From Desulfosudis oleivorans (GTDB lineage: Bacteria; Desulfobacterota; Desulfobacteria; Desulfobacterales; SURF-7), in contig DYJD01000014.1 of the NCBI GenBank assembly GCA_020723325.1, forward strand, positions 1 through 64,000: 64,000 nt of DNA, written 5' to 3'. Position numbers and translations under genes: made by a program. Under the pieces are notes generated by a model that searched no databases, was not told where the DNA came from, and was given only the letters and a program-made list of their open reading frames with translations. Positions 55,055-63,999 of the stretch are shown here, piece after piece. Position 1 is the first letter of the stretch, and every line of letters begins with the position of its first letter.

Positions 55055-55083
55055 TTGTATATTTACTTGAAAAATTCTAATGT
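55055..55083 (+). promoter_or_regulatory. Possible promoter of the single-domain response regulator
   Basis: TTGTAT (55055-55060), 17-base spacer, TAATGT (55078-55083). Moderate match; it is the best candidate between the repeat element and the start at 55152. Confidence 0.35.
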
Positions 55084-55151
55084 AAGTGGTATTGGGAGCC
55101 AAAGTCATTTGGCGGCATGAATCGGCCAGAGCGCCCGACAAGGAAAACGAA

Positions 55152-55523
55152 ATGGAACTGGAGCAAACCATGGCAGCCATTTTGGTGATTGAAGATGAAA
55201 AAGACTTGCTGCAACTCATCCAGCACGGCTTGATGAAATCCGGCTTCCAAGTGGAAATCGCGGCCAACGGCAGAGACGGTATCCGGAAATTCGATGACGG
55301 TGATTTTGATCTGGTGATAACGGATTATGAAATGCCGGATATTGACGGCGGCGGGGTGGCCCGTCATATCCGCGCCACCCGGAAACAGGACACACCCATT
55401 ATTTGCATTTCCGGCGCACCCTGGTTGGCGGAAATCGGCCAATTCAGCATCATCCTTACCAAGCCCTTCACAATGGAGGCCTTGACGGCAACCATTCGCA
55501 ACAATTTACCCCCGAGCCGATAA
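55152..55523 (+). CDS. Single-domain response regulator (CheY-like)
   Basis: 123 residues from ATG 55152 (AAGGA ribosome site). It is a receiver only: acidic pocket VIEDEKD, phospho-acceptor Asp in DLVITDYEMPD, conserved Ser in ICISG and Lys in LTKPF. The stretch between ISG and TKPF is shorter than usual (14 residues, with APWLAEIGQF replacing the usual AGADD region), so helix 4, the usual output face, is altered. It has no output domain, and the cognate kinase is unknown; five kinases lie in this window. Confidence 0.85.
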   Translation: MELEQTMAAILVIEDEKDLLQLIQHGLMKSGFQVEIAANGRDGIRKFDDGDFDLVITDYEMPDIDGGGVARHIRATRKQDTPIICISGAPWLAEIGQFSIILTKPFTMEALTATIRNNLPPSR

Positions 55524-55609
55524 AGTGCCGGCTTGTTCGGTTTCAGACTCGATTAAGGCCAAATAGAGCCTATTTTTTCCAAGCCAATGAATGTCAAGAT
55601 TAAAATGCA

Positions 55610-56464
55610 CTATATTCGGCTGCCGCTCCAGCGCAACTTGGCTTTCAGCACGTCAAAATAGGTCTGGTTGGGAACGCAGATCATGCGGATCGGGTGGGGG
55701 CTTTTTTCCACCAGGATGATGTCCTGGTCGTCAATTTTCATGCCCTTTTGGCCGTCAAAGGTCAGCATGATGTCAGCCGACGGTTTGGCAAGGCGCAACC
55801 GGATTTCAACCGTATCCGGAATGATCAGGGGGCGGTTGGTCAAGGTAAAGGGGCAGATGGGGGTCATCACAATGGCGGACAGGGCCGGATGGATAATGGG
55901 CCCGCCCGCGGCCAGGGAATAAGCGGTTGAGCCGGTGGGCGTGGCGATGATCAGACCGTCGCTTTTGTAGGTTGTCAGTTTATGATTGTCCACATAGGTG
56001 TCGATATGGGCAAGCCGCGCCAAAACACTTTTGTTGATGACTACATCGTTCAATATGGTTTCGTGGGCGATCTTCTGATGATTGCGAAAAACCCGGGCCT
56101 GCAAGCGCATGCGGGATTCGGTCGCAAAATTGCCGCTGATAATCCTTTCCGCCATGGCCAATAAACTGTCCTCGGCCGTATCTGCCAGAAAGCCCACATC
56201 ACCAAATTTCACACCGATCATGGGCAAATCCTGTTCACCGATCCAACGGGCGGCACTTAAAAACGTGCCGTCGCCACCGAGCACGAACACACAAGTCAGA
56301 TCCGGAGGTGCAGCGGCTTTGGGGATCATTTCATCCATGGCCTCGGTTTGCATATATTCCATGCGCACCACGGCAATGCCCCTTGCCGTCAACCATTGAT
56401 CCAGTTCATCGGCTTTGGCACAGGCTTGCGGATCCGGTTTTATAACCAATCCAACTCGTTTCAT
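55610..56464 (-). CDS. nadK: NAD kinase
   Basis: 284 residues from ATG 56464 (AAGG ribosome site); a GTG three codons upstream is possible. The GGDGTFL motif (about residue 63) and the NE/D-containing ILNDVVINK block, together with YKSDGLIIATPTGSTAYSLAAGGPI, are diagnostic of ATP-NAD kinase. It phosphorylates NAD+ to NADP+ in the cytoplasm. It is divergent from the Liv transporter operon. Confidence 0.96.
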   Translation of the reverse strand: MKRVGLVIKPDPQACAKADELDQWLTARGIAVVRMEYMQTEAMDEMIPKAAAPPDLTCVFVLGGDGTFLSAARWIGEQDLPMIGVKFGDVGFLADTAEDSLLAMAERIISGNFATESRMRLQARVFRNHQKIAHETILNDVVINKSVLARLAHIDTYVDNHKLTTYKSDGLIIATPTGSTAYSLAAGGPIIHPALSAIVMTPICPFTLTNRPLIIPDTVEIRLRLAKPSADIMLTFDGQKGMKIDDQDIILVEKSPHPIRMICVPNQTYFDVLKAKLRWSGSRI

Positions 56465-56567
56465 TGTGTTCACCTTTCTGCGTAAGTGACGCGGCTGCTG
56501 CAGCTTCAGGGCCGGCTGAAATACTATTATGTAATCTGCCGAACTGCAAGGACAATTTCAAAAGACC

Positions 56568-56596
56568 TTGACTCTAAAAGGCCTTGTCATTATAGT
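56568..56596 (+). promoter_or_regulatory. Strong sigma-70-like promoter of the liv operon
   Basis: TTGACT (56568-56573), exactly 17 bases, TATAGT (56591-56596). The first gene starts at 56663 with a GAGGAGG ribosome site. The -35 overlaps the first of two similar AAAGACCTTGA/AAAGGCCTTG words (56561-56585) that could be an operator. Confidence 0.75.
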
Positions 56597-56662
56597 GGAA
56601 AAATTCATACCGAGAAAGCATCTTGTTATTTTTCAAAACATTTATTGCGCGAGGAGGCTGCT

Positions 56663-57796
56663 ATGACAAAGAACTGTTTGAAGAGAATGGCTGTTTTGTT
56701 GTTGTGTGGCGCATTAAGCCTGGGCCTGTTCACCGGTGTGGGTCTTGCTGCGGAAACCATCAAAATCGGGGTGGCCGGCGCGCACAGCGGTGATCTGGCC
56801 TCTTACGGCATCCCCTCCATGCGGGCAGCCCAACTGGTTGTTGACCAGGTCAATGCCAAAGGCGGCGTTTTGGGTAAAAAAGTCGAAATCATAGCCGAAG
56901 ATGATGCTTGCAAACCGGAAATCGCCACCAACACCGCCACCAAACTGGTTTCCCAAAAAGTGGATGTTGTTTTAGGCCATATTTGCAGCGGCGCCACCAA
57001 GGCTGCGCTGGGTATTTATAAAGATGCCAATATTATCGTGATGTCTCCTTCCGCGACTAATCCTGATCTGACCCAAAGCGGCGGCTATCCTAATTTCTAC
57101 AGAACAATTGCCTCCGATGATGCCCAAGCCAAACTGGATGTGGAATTTGCCCTGAATGTTTTGAAGTTAAAAAAAATCGCGGTCATCCATGATAAAGGCG
57201 ACTACGGCAAGGGGTTTGCCGAATTTGCAAAGAAATTTCTAGAGGAATCCGGCAAGGCTGAAGTCGTATTGTTTGAAGGAATCACCCCTGGTGCAGTGGA
57301 TTATTCGGCCGTGATTCAGAAAGTCAAACGTGAAAACGCTGAAGCGGTTATTTACGGTGGCTATCATCCGGAAGCATCCAAGATCGTCGGCCAGATGCGG
57401 AATAAAAAAATGAATACAATTTTTATTTCCGATGACGGCGTAAAAGATGACACGTTTATCAAGGTCGCGAAGGAAGATGCCGAAGGCGTATATGCTTCAG
57501 GCCCCAAAGATACGTCCTCGAATCCGCTGAATGTGGCGGCTGTGAAAGCCCATCGTGACAAATACGGTGAGGATAAAGGCGCGTTTTTTGAAAATGCCTA
57601 TTCCGCCACCCTGGCCTTAGTGAATGCGATTGAAAAAGCCGGCTCAACGGACTATAATGCTTTGTCTAAAGCATTGAAATCCGAATGGGTTGAAACTCCC
57701 ATCGGCAAGATCAGCTTTGATCAGCGTGGGGATGCAATCGGCGCGGGCTTTTCCGTGTATCAGGTGAAAGGCGGCAAGTTTGTTGAAGTAAAATAA
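56663..57796 (+). CDS. livJ: Branched-chain amino-acid ABC transporter, substrate-binding protein
   Basis: 377 residues from ATG 56663. Signal peptide (MAVLLLCGALSLGLFTGVGLA, cleavage near AA-ET) and then a Leu/Ile/Val-binding family fold: IKIGVAGAHSGDLASYG, VVDQVNAKGGVLGKKV, GHICSGATKAAL, TIASDDAQAKL, and EAVIYGGYHPEASKI. It delivers branched-chain or similar amino acids from the periplasm to LivHMGF. The gene order J-H-M-G-F is complete; 270 bases with a repeat separate it from livH. LivJ and LivK cannot be told apart here. Confidence 0.92.
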   Translation: MTKNCLKRMAVLLLCGALSLGLFTGVGLAAETIKIGVAGAHSGDLASYGIPSMRAAQLVVDQVNAKGGVLGKKVEIIAEDDACKPEIATNTATKLVSQKVDVVLGHICSGATKAALGIYKDANIIVMSPSATNPDLTQSGGYPNFYRTIASDDAQAKLDVEFALNVLKLKKIAVIHDKGDYGKGFAEFAKKFLEESGKAEVVLFEGITPGAVDYSAVIQKVKRENAEAVIYGGYHPEASKIVGQMRNKKMNTIFISDDGVKDDTFIKVAKEDAEGVYASGPKDTSSNPLNVAAVKAHRDKYGEDKGAFFENAYSATLALVNAIEKAGSTDYNALSKALKSEWVETPIGKISFDQRGDAIGAGFSVYQVKGGKFVEVK

Positions 57797-57883
57797 TGGC
57801 CGACGGCCAGGGTTCAGGGGTGGATTGAACAGGCTATCCGCCCCTGAATTTTGTGGAGCCGCCGGATGACTGCATGTGGGGAG

Positions 57884-58010
57884 GGGATTTGATCATCGTT
57901 TGGACCGAATCGCGGATAGAAGCCGCTCCCACAAGAGTTAGCTGGCTGGCTCCCACGAGAGATAGTCGGCCGTTCCCGCAAGAGCAAGCCGGCCGTTCCC
58001 TCCAAAGAAG
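57884..58010. repeat. REP-like hairpin and degenerate tandem units in the liv operon
   Basis: GAATCGCGGATAGAAGCCGCTCCCAC contains the stem GCGG/CCGC of the REP family widely seen in Gram-negative genomes. It is followed by three roughly 24-base degenerate units, each containing CTCCCAC(A/G)AGAG or TTCCCGCAAGAG. It lies between livJ and livH, where such hairpins commonly lower expression of downstream permease genes relative to the binding protein. Confidence 0.6.
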
Positions 58011-58066
58011 GCTGACCGGAGATGTGATCAAGGCCGGGGCAATCCTTTGTTTTCAGGAAAAAGAAA

Positions 58067-58975
58067 ATGAGTTGGGACTATTTTATTGAGCTTTTCTTGG
58101 GCGGGCTTACCCGGGGAAGTATTTACGCCCTGATTGCCCTGGGGTATACCATGGTTTATGGAATCATTGAGCTGATCAATTTCGCCCATGGGGAAATTTA
58201 TATGATCGGCGCCTTCACCGCCCTGATTATTGCCAGCGTATTGAGCCTGTTCGGCATGCACCAACTGGTGGTATTAGTGTTAGCGGTGGTATTGGCGGTG
58301 GTATATGCCTGTGCTTACGGCTTTACAGTGGAAAAAATCGCCTATAAGCCCCTGCGCAAGGCGCCCCGACTTTCCGTGCTGATCAGCGCCATCGGCATGT
58401 CGCTGTTTCTGCAAAATTATGTCTTACTGGCCCAGACATCCGACTTTTTGCCTTTTCCCAAGCTGATTCCGGATTTTGAATTTTGGGAGCCGTATTCCCA
58501 CATCATCAGCTCCCAGGAATTGACCATCATTGCCACCACCGTGGTCGTCATGATTCTGCTCACTTTTCTGATCAAATTTACCACAATCGGCAAGGCCATG
58601 CGGGCCACGGCCCAGGATAAAATCATGGCGGCCCTGGTGGGCATCGACGTCAATCACATCATTTCCATCACCTTTATCGTGGGCTCGGCCACGGCCGCCA
58701 TCGGCGGCGTATTGATCGCCTCTCATATCGGCCAAATCAATTTTTTCATCGGGTTTATCGCCGGCATCAAGGCCTTTGTGGCCGCGGTTCTCGGCGGCAT
58801 CGGCAGCATTCCGGGCGCAGTGCTGGGCAGTCTGGTGCTGGGCTGGACCGAAAGTTTTTTTACCGGCTATATTTCAAGCGATTATGAAGATGTGTTTGCT
58901 TTCCTGTTCCTGGTCTTTATCCTGATCTTCCGTCCGGCGGGAATCCTGGGGCGCTCCCAGACTCAAAAAGTGTAA
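58067..58975 (+). CDS. livH: Branched-chain amino-acid ABC transporter permease LivH
   Basis: 302 residues, AGGAAAAAG ribosome site. Multi-spanning membrane protein with the LivH signatures GLTRGSIYALIALGYTMVYG, ELINFAHGEIYMIGAF, and VLGGIGSIPGAVLGSLVLG. It pairs with LivM to form the inner-membrane channel. It begins about 270 bases after the binding protein and is followed by livM after 15 bases. Confidence 0.94.
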   Translation: MSWDYFIELFLGGLTRGSIYALIALGYTMVYGIIELINFAHGEIYMIGAFTALIIASVLSLFGMHQLVVLVLAVVLAVVYACAYGFTVEKIAYKPLRKAPRLSVLISAIGMSLFLQNYVLLAQTSDFLPFPKLIPDFEFWEPYSHIISSQELTIIATTVVVMILLTFLIKFTTIGKAMRATAQDKIMAALVGIDVNHIISITFIVGSATAAIGGVLIASHIGQINFFIGFIAGIKAFVAAVLGGIGSIPGAVLGSLVLGWTESFFTGYISSDYEDVFAFLFLVFILIFRPAGILGRSQTQKV

Positions 58976-58990
58976 AGGCGTGACGGCAAC

Positions 58991-60202
58991 ATGATCCTAT
59001 CCGAAGAAATCAAAAAGTCTTTGCTGGCGGCGGTCTGGTTTATGTTTCTCACCTTCCCCATTATGGTCATCCGGGTGAACACGGTCCAAAACATTGTTGA
59101 ATGGCGCTGGAAAAACATGCTTCTGGTTGGGATTGCCGGATTTTTTGGTTCCTTTCTGGGCCGGTCTTTTTTTCGGCAAAAAGAAAAAGGGGAAAAAAAA
59201 GCCGACCCGAATACAATCAGTGTCGCGGCCCTGGTACAGAAAATCACCGGAAATCAGCGCTTATCCAGACTTGCTCTGGCGGTTATTGCGGGTTTTGTGA
59301 TCAGCTTCCCGTTTGCTTTTTCCTTGTACCAGATCAACATCATGATATCGGCCCTGATTTATGTCATGCTGGGGCTGGGGTTAAATATCGTGGTGGGCCT
59401 GGCGGGTTTGCTGGATCTTGGTTATGTGGCTTTCTACGCAGTGGGCGCCTATGCCTATGCCTTGTTGAATCATCATTTCGGCATCGGTTTTTGGACAGCC
59501 CTGCCCATCGGAGCGGTCATAGGGGCTTTTTTCGGAATTTTATTAGGCTACCCGGTTCTGCGTCTGCGCGGGGATTATCTGGCCATCGTCACCATGGGCT
59601 TTGGTGAAATCATTCGACTCATATTGGAAAACTGGAATGCATTTTCACGGGGCCCAAGCGGGATTGCCCACATTCCGCGACCGGCCTTGTTCGGTTGGGA
59701 AATGTCGCTGGAGATGAGCACGAAATATATTTATTTCCTGATGATCGGGATGGTCCTGTTCACCATTTTTGTTGTGAACCGCCTTCAGCATTCGCGTATC
59801 GGACGGGCCTGGATTGCCTTGCGGGAAGATGAGATCGCCTGCCAGGCCATGGGAATCGACAAGGCCAAGACCAAGTTGACGGCTTTTGCCTTGGGCGCCA
59901 CCTGGGCAGGCATGGGCGGGGTAATCTTTGCGGCCAAAACGACTTTTATCAACCCGGCCAGCTTTACCATTTGGGAGTCCGTCATTATTCTGTGCATCGT
60001 GGTTTTGGGAGGCATGGGTTCCATTGTGGGTGTGGTCAGCGGGGCCCTGGTCCTGATCCTATTGCCGGAATATTTGCGGGCATTCTCTGAATATCGCATG
60101 CTTGTCTTCGGTGTGATCCTGGTAGTCATGATGATATTCCGCCCTGGTGGAATCATCCCGGATGTTCGTCGCACCTATCAATTCAGGAAGGAAGAACATT
60201 AA
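58991..60202 (+). CDS. livM: Branched-chain amino-acid ABC transporter permease LivM
   Basis: 403 residues. A longer N-terminal extension (about 90 residues with two helices and a charged loop FRQKEKGEKK) precedes the standard core: LGLGLNIVVGLAGLLDLGYVAFYAVGAY, LRLRGDYLAIVTMGFGEI, and VVLGGMGSIVGVVSGALVL. Forms the second half of the membrane channel. The start codon has only a weak ribosome site and lies 15 bases after livH, so coupling is likely. Confidence 0.94.
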   Translation: MILSEEIKKSLLAAVWFMFLTFPIMVIRVNTVQNIVEWRWKNMLLVGIAGFFGSFLGRSFFRQKEKGEKKADPNTISVAALVQKITGNQRLSRLALAVIAGFVISFPFAFSLYQINIMISALIYVMLGLGLNIVVGLAGLLDLGYVAFYAVGAYAYALLNHHFGIGFWTALPIGAVIGAFFGILLGYPVLRLRGDYLAIVTMGFGEIIRLILENWNAFSRGPSGIAHIPRPALFGWEMSLEMSTKYIYFLMIGMVLFTIFVVNRLQHSRIGRAWIALREDEIACQAMGIDKAKTKLTAFALGATWAGMGGVIFAAKTTFINPASFTIWESVIILCIVVLGGMGSIVGVVSGALVLILLPEYLRAFSEYRMLVFGVILVVMMIFRPGGIIPDVRRTYQFRKEEH

Positions 60203-60206
60203 TTCA

Positions 60207-60995
60207 ATGGAGCCGATTCTTGCTGTAAAGAATTTGAGCATGAATTTCGGAGGCCTGCGGGCTCTGGACCGTCTTGATTTGGACGTGAATCAAGGTGAAA
60301 TCGTTGCCCTGATCGGGCCCAACGGCGCCGGTAAAACCACTTTTTTCAACTGTATAACCGGGATTTATACCCCCACTGAAGGCGACATTCTGATTACCCC
60401 GCCCCGGAATAGCGTTCAGCGTATCAATGGATTAAAACCAAATACCATTACCGAACTGGGCATGGCCCGGACCTTTCAGAATATCCGCCTGTTTCCCAAA
60501 ATGACGGTGCTGGAAAATGTCATGATCGGAAGGCACTGCCGTCTTTCCGCCGGCATTCTCGGCGCCGTATTCCAAGGGAAAAAGGTTCGTAAGGAGGAGG
60601 AGCGGGCGGTGACCGACAGTTATGCGGTATTGGAAAAAATCGGTCTTGCCCAATTTGTCAACGATCTGGCCATGAATTTGCCCTATGGGGCCCAACGCCG
60701 GCTTGAAATCGCCAGGGCCTTGGCCACGGAGCCTTTTCTGCTGCTGCTGGACGAACCGGCCGCCGGCATGAACCCCCAGGAAACCCAGGAATTGAATGAA
60801 TTGATTGTACGGATTCGGGATACGGAAAAGATTTCGATTTTATTGATCGAGCATGACATGAAACTGGTGATGAGTTTATCCGACCGAATTTTTGTCATGG
60901 ATTATGGCAAGAAGATCGCCCAGGGCGCGCCGCGGGAAATCAAATCCAATCCAGTGGTGATCAAGGCCTACCTTGGAGAGGAATTCCATGCTTAA
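60207..60995 (+). CDS. livG: Branched-chain amino-acid ABC transporter ATPase LivG
   Basis: 262 residues from ATG 60207. Walker A is GPNGAGKTT, the signature is the LivG variant LPYGAQRRLEIARALA, Walker B LLLLDEPAAGMNP and the switch His follows (LLIEHDMKLVM). Starts four bases after livM and its stop overlaps the livF coding start by eight bases. One of the two ATPase subunits of the transporter. Confidence 0.94.
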   Translation: MEPILAVKNLSMNFGGLRALDRLDLDVNQGEIVALIGPNGAGKTTFFNCITGIYTPTEGDILITPPRNSVQRINGLKPNTITELGMARTFQNIRLFPKMTVLENVMIGRHCRLSAGILGAVFQGKKVRKEEERAVTDSYAVLEKIGLAQFVNDLAMNLPYGAQRRLEIARALATEPFLLLLDEPAAGMNPQETQELNELIVRIRDTEKISILLIEHDMKLVMSLSDRIFVMDYGKKIAQGAPREIKSNPVVIKAYLGEEFHA

Positions 60996-61695
60996 ATTGA
61001 AAAACGTTCAATCGTTTTACGGTAAAATTCAGGCACTAAAAGACATCAGCCTTGAAATCCAAGCCGGGGAAATCATAACTCTCATCGGCGCCAACGGCGC
61101 GGGCAAATCAACAACACTCATGGCCATCTGCGGCGTTCAGCCGGCCCGGGCCGGCGAAATTCTTTTTATGGGCAAAGCCATTCACAATCTCAGCCCCCAT
61201 GCCATTGTGGGCATGGGCATTGCCCAGGTGCCGGAAGGACGCCGGATTTTTCCCTATCTTTCCGTGTTGGAAAACCTGGAAATGGGTGCTTTTTTACGCA
61301 AGGACAAAAGCAGGATCAAGCAAGACATGGATTATCTGTTGGACTTATTTCCGATTTTAGCGGAAAGGCGGCATCAGGCCGGCGGAACCCTGAGCGGCGG
61401 CGAGCAACAGATGCTGGCCATTTCCAGGGCCCTCATGGCCCGCCCCAAGTTGTTGCTGATGGATGAACCTTCCCTGGGCCTGGCACCCCTCATTGTGAAA
61501 CAGATTTTTGAAATCATAAAAAAGATCAATATGGAAAACCAAACCACGATTTTCCTGGTGGAGCAGAATGCCAACATGGCCCTGCGAGTGGCCCATCGCG
61601 GTTATGTCATGGAAAACGGCCGGATCACCCTTACGGATTTAGCGGCAAACCTGCTGTCCAACGAGGCTGTCAAGAAGGCTTACCTCGGCCTGTAG
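60988..61695 (+). CDS. livF: Branched-chain amino-acid ABC transporter ATPase LivF
   Basis: 235 residues from ATG 60988 (GGAGAGGA ribosome site inside livG). Walker A GANGAGKST, signature LSGGEQQMLAISRAL, Walker B LLLMDEPSLGLAP, switch VEQNANMA. Last gene of the liv operon; its 3' end overlaps the convergent kinase gene by about 26 bases, with no terminator between. Confidence 0.95.
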   Translation: MLKLKNVQSFYGKIQALKDISLEIQAGEIITLIGANGAGKSTTLMAICGVQPARAGEILFMGKAIHNLSPHAIVGMGIAQVPEGRRIFPYLSVLENLEMGAFLRKDKSRIKQDMDYLLDLFPILAERRHQAGGTLSGGEQQMLAISRALMARPKLLLMDEPSLGLAPLIVKQIFEIIKKINMENQTTIFLVEQNANMALRVAHRGYVMENGRITLTDLAANLLSNEAVKKAYLGL

Positions 61696-63274
61696 CCTTT
61701 TCATTCTGCGTTTGATCCAAAGTTGTCCTGATTACCTGGGCCAGTTGAAAAAGCGCCAGGGGCTTCATCAGCAAGGCCTTGATGCCCACGCCGGCGGCTT
61801 TTTCAGGGGTGATGCTTTCGCTGAAGCCGGTGCAGAGCAGGACCGGCAAATCCGGTTTGATAGCCAATATTTTTTGCGCCAGACGTTCGCCGCTCATATT
61901 GGGCATGGTCATATCCGTGATCAGCAGATCAAAGTGATCCGGATTTGAGCGGAAAGCTTCCAGGGCCTCCACGGAACTGGTTCGGCATTCCACTTGGTAG
62001 CCCAGCAGTTCCAGCATTTGCCGCCCCAAATTCACCAGCACTTCCTCGTCATCCACCAGTAAAATCTGCTCGGTTCCTCTGGGAAGGTCGGCGGCTTCAT
62101 AACCAGCCGGTTTTTCATCAATGACAACCAAGGGAAAATAGACATGGAAAACCGTGCCCTGTCCCGGTTGACTGTGGACGGTGATGGCACCCCCGTGGCT
62201 TTTCACAATCCCATGCACAACGGCCAGGCCCATGCCCGTGCCTTCGCCTTTTGGTTTGGTGGTAAAATAGGGCTCGAAAATCCGATCCATGACTGTCCGA
62301 TCCATTCCGATACCGCTATCGGCTATGGAGAGTCGCAGATAGGCTCCTTGCCGCATTTCTTCATGGGCGGAAAGTTCCAAGTCGGCAGCAGCCACGGTTT
62401 GGATGGTTACTTCCAAGATGCCCCCCGTAGCCCGCATGGCGTGGTGGGCATTGGTGCACAGGTTCATCAGCAACTGGTGGATCTGAGTCGCGTCTGCCAT
62501 GACATGGCTGGATTCAACCAGGATATTTTGGCGGATTTCAATGCTGGAAGGCAGTGAAGCACGTAATAATTTCAAGGCTTCTTTTACGATCAGATGCATC
62601 TGTACCGGCTTGCGCTTGATTTCACTTTGTCGGCTGAAGGCCAGGATCTGATGGATTAAATCCTTGGCACGGTTGCTGGCGATGAGAATCTGGTCGATTT
62701 TTTGATGGGCCGGGTGGGTTGCATCCAGATCGAATTTCACGATTTCCGCATAGCCCATGATGGCTGCTAAAATATTATTGAAATCATGGGCTATGCCCCC
62801 TGCCAAGGTGCCGATGGCTTCCATTTTTTGCGACTGACGCAGTTGGCGTTCGATCTGTTTTTGTTTGGTCACATCGCTGATAAACAGGAGGGTTGTCTCC
62901 CCATCATCCTTCAGCGGTGCGCGCCGGAAGGTGATTTGCCGGCCGCCCAATTCAACAGGGAAATCTTGACCAAATACCGTGGGATCCGTGGGATGGTTAC
63001 ACAAAAAAGTGCGCAATAGGGACCGATATTGGGGCTCAAAAAAATCTGAAAGCATGAGGCCGTGCAATTCGGCCGGGGTTTTTCCAAGCAGTTCCGCCGC
63101 AACGGAGGTTGCAAAAACGATGCGTTCAAACACGACACCCAAAACCCCTTCCGACATGGCGCCGAGGACGGTTTCAAGATGGCGATTCAAAAAAATATCG
63201 TTAGAGTCCGCCGGATATGAACCCATGACGGCGGATTTTTCCACAAAGCTGTCGGAGGAATAAAGCTGATTCAT
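61670..63274 (-). CDS. Hybrid histidine kinase, PAS-HisKA-HATPase-REC
   Basis: A 534-residue soluble protein (Met17 an alternative start). PAS domain (about 30-145), HisKA with KMEAIGTLAGGIAHDFNNIL, HATPase (DSGIGMD, GTGMGLAVV) and a C-terminal receiver (LVDDEEVLVN, DLLITDMTMPN, MKPL). Lies six bases downstream of a PilZ gene on the same strand and overlaps livF at its 3' end. Close paralogue of the kinase at 45960, which is also next to a PilZ gene. Confidence 0.9.
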   Translation of the reverse strand: MNQLYSSDSFVEKSAVMGSYPADSNDIFLNRHLETVLGAMSEGVLGVVFERIVFATSVAAELLGKTPAELHGLMLSDFFEPQYRSLLRTFLCNHPTDPTVFGQDFPVELGGRQITFRRAPLKDDGETTLLFISDVTKQKQIERQLRQSQKMEAIGTLAGGIAHDFNNILAAIMGYAEIVKFDLDATHPAHQKIDQILIASNRAKDLIHQILAFSRQSEIKRKPVQMHLIVKEALKLLRASLPSSIEIRQNILVESSHVMADATQIHQLLMNLCTNAHHAMRATGGILEVTIQTVAAADLELSAHEEMRQGAYLRLSIADSGIGMDRTVMDRIFEPYFTTKPKGEGTGMGLAVVHGIVKSHGGAITVHSQPGQGTVFHVYFPLVVIDEKPAGYEAADLPRGTEQILLVDDEEVLVNLGRQMLELLGYQVECRTSSVEALEAFRSNPDHFDLLITDMTMPNMSGERLAQKILAIKPDLPVLLCTGFSESITPEKAAGVGIKALLMKPLALFQLAQVIRTTLDQTQNEKATGRGKPS

Positions 63275-63280
63275 AAGCGC

Positions 63281-63811
63281 CTAATTATAATATGATCGGC
63301 GGTCTTTCCCGCTTCTTCGATCCAAAATATCCACCAGGGTATTTTGCGCACCAAAAAAATCCCGATCCAGACGCTGCCGAAGGTTGCGCCGTTCCGGCTG
63401 CCGTCGGCTGTCCACAATGGGACCATTAGAAAGATTGGCAATAAAATATTCCAAATGGATCAACTGGCTGGAAGTCAAGGCGCCGAATTGCACACAGCGT
63501 TGACGCATTTCCAAAAAAGTGGGTTGAACCGCAAAATCAAGAATGGTTTGAAATGGAATGTTATCCAAGTGAAAATCCCTGGGTGCCAGTAGAATCGTCA
63601 TTTGCGCTTTTTGCGGGAATTCTTCGCATTCCAGGCCGCCGTCAAAATAGCGAAAGGAGAGGCCGCCGATGCTGATATCCAGCAGTTGTCCCATTTTGGT
63701 GTACTGCTCCCTGGATACACCAATGGTGGCGCCGTCCACGCGATAGCGAATATGTTGCCTTCGTTGAACAAATTTTTTGCTTTTGATGGAGCTGATATCT
63801 CTTCTTCCCAT
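63281..63811 (-). CDS. PilZ domain protein (c-di-GMP receptor)
   Basis: A 176-residue protein with an AAGGA ribosome site. The N-terminal PilZ motif is RRQHIRYRV, followed by the DISIGGLSF form of D/N-x-S-x-x-G. After the barrel, a basic tail rich in Arg (SRRQPERRNLRQRL, DRRSGKDRRSYYN) extends it beyond the size of the 47968 PilZ protein. It is six bases upstream of the PAS hybrid kinase gene, so the receptor and kinase are probably co-expressed. Confidence 0.9.
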   Translation of the reverse strand: MGRRDISSIKSKKFVQRRQHIRYRVDGATIGVSREQYTKMGQLLDISIGGLSFRYFDGGLECEEFPQKAQMTILLAPRDFHLDNIPFQTILDFAVQPTFLEMRQRCVQFGALTSSQLIHLEYFIANLSNGPIVDSRRQPERRNLRQRLDRDFFGAQNTLVDILDRRSGKDRRSYYN

Positions 63812-63897
63812 AGTTTCTTATCCTTGTTGAATAAGCATCTGCGCAAATATAGTCTTTCAGCTTTTTACGGCTTATCCGATTTGTTTTTGGCTATCAT

Positions 63898-63935
63898 GGC
63901 CGGGCAGCTCCCTATTTGCCTGCCCGGCCCTTTTT
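63898..63935 (+). terminator. Rho-independent terminator (plus strand) without an obvious gene
   Basis: GGCCGGGCAG (63898-63907) and CTGCCCGGCC (63920-63929) form a perfect 10-bp stem around a 12-base loop, followed by CTTTTT. The T-run direction serves a plus-strand transcript, but the flanking gene (PilZ) is on the minus strand. Either a short plus-strand RNA or a gene beyond the window is served. Confidence 0.7.
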
Positions 63936-63967
63936 CATCCGTTTTAGGCATGGCGATGATTATTTTT

Positions 63968-63999
63968 CCGTGTCATATTTGAAAGAGAGATTGACACGG
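63968..63999. other. 8-bp inverted repeat at the window end
   Basis: CCGTGTCA (63968-63975) and TGACACGG (63992-63999) are perfect inverted copies 16 bases apart. Not followed by a T-run. It could be an operator or part of a structure continuing beyond the window. Confidence 0.4.

Noticed and set aside
63602-63982. 126-codon plus-strand frame at the window end
   Set aside because: Mostly antisense to the PilZ gene, runs through the terminator hairpin, and shows no domain.
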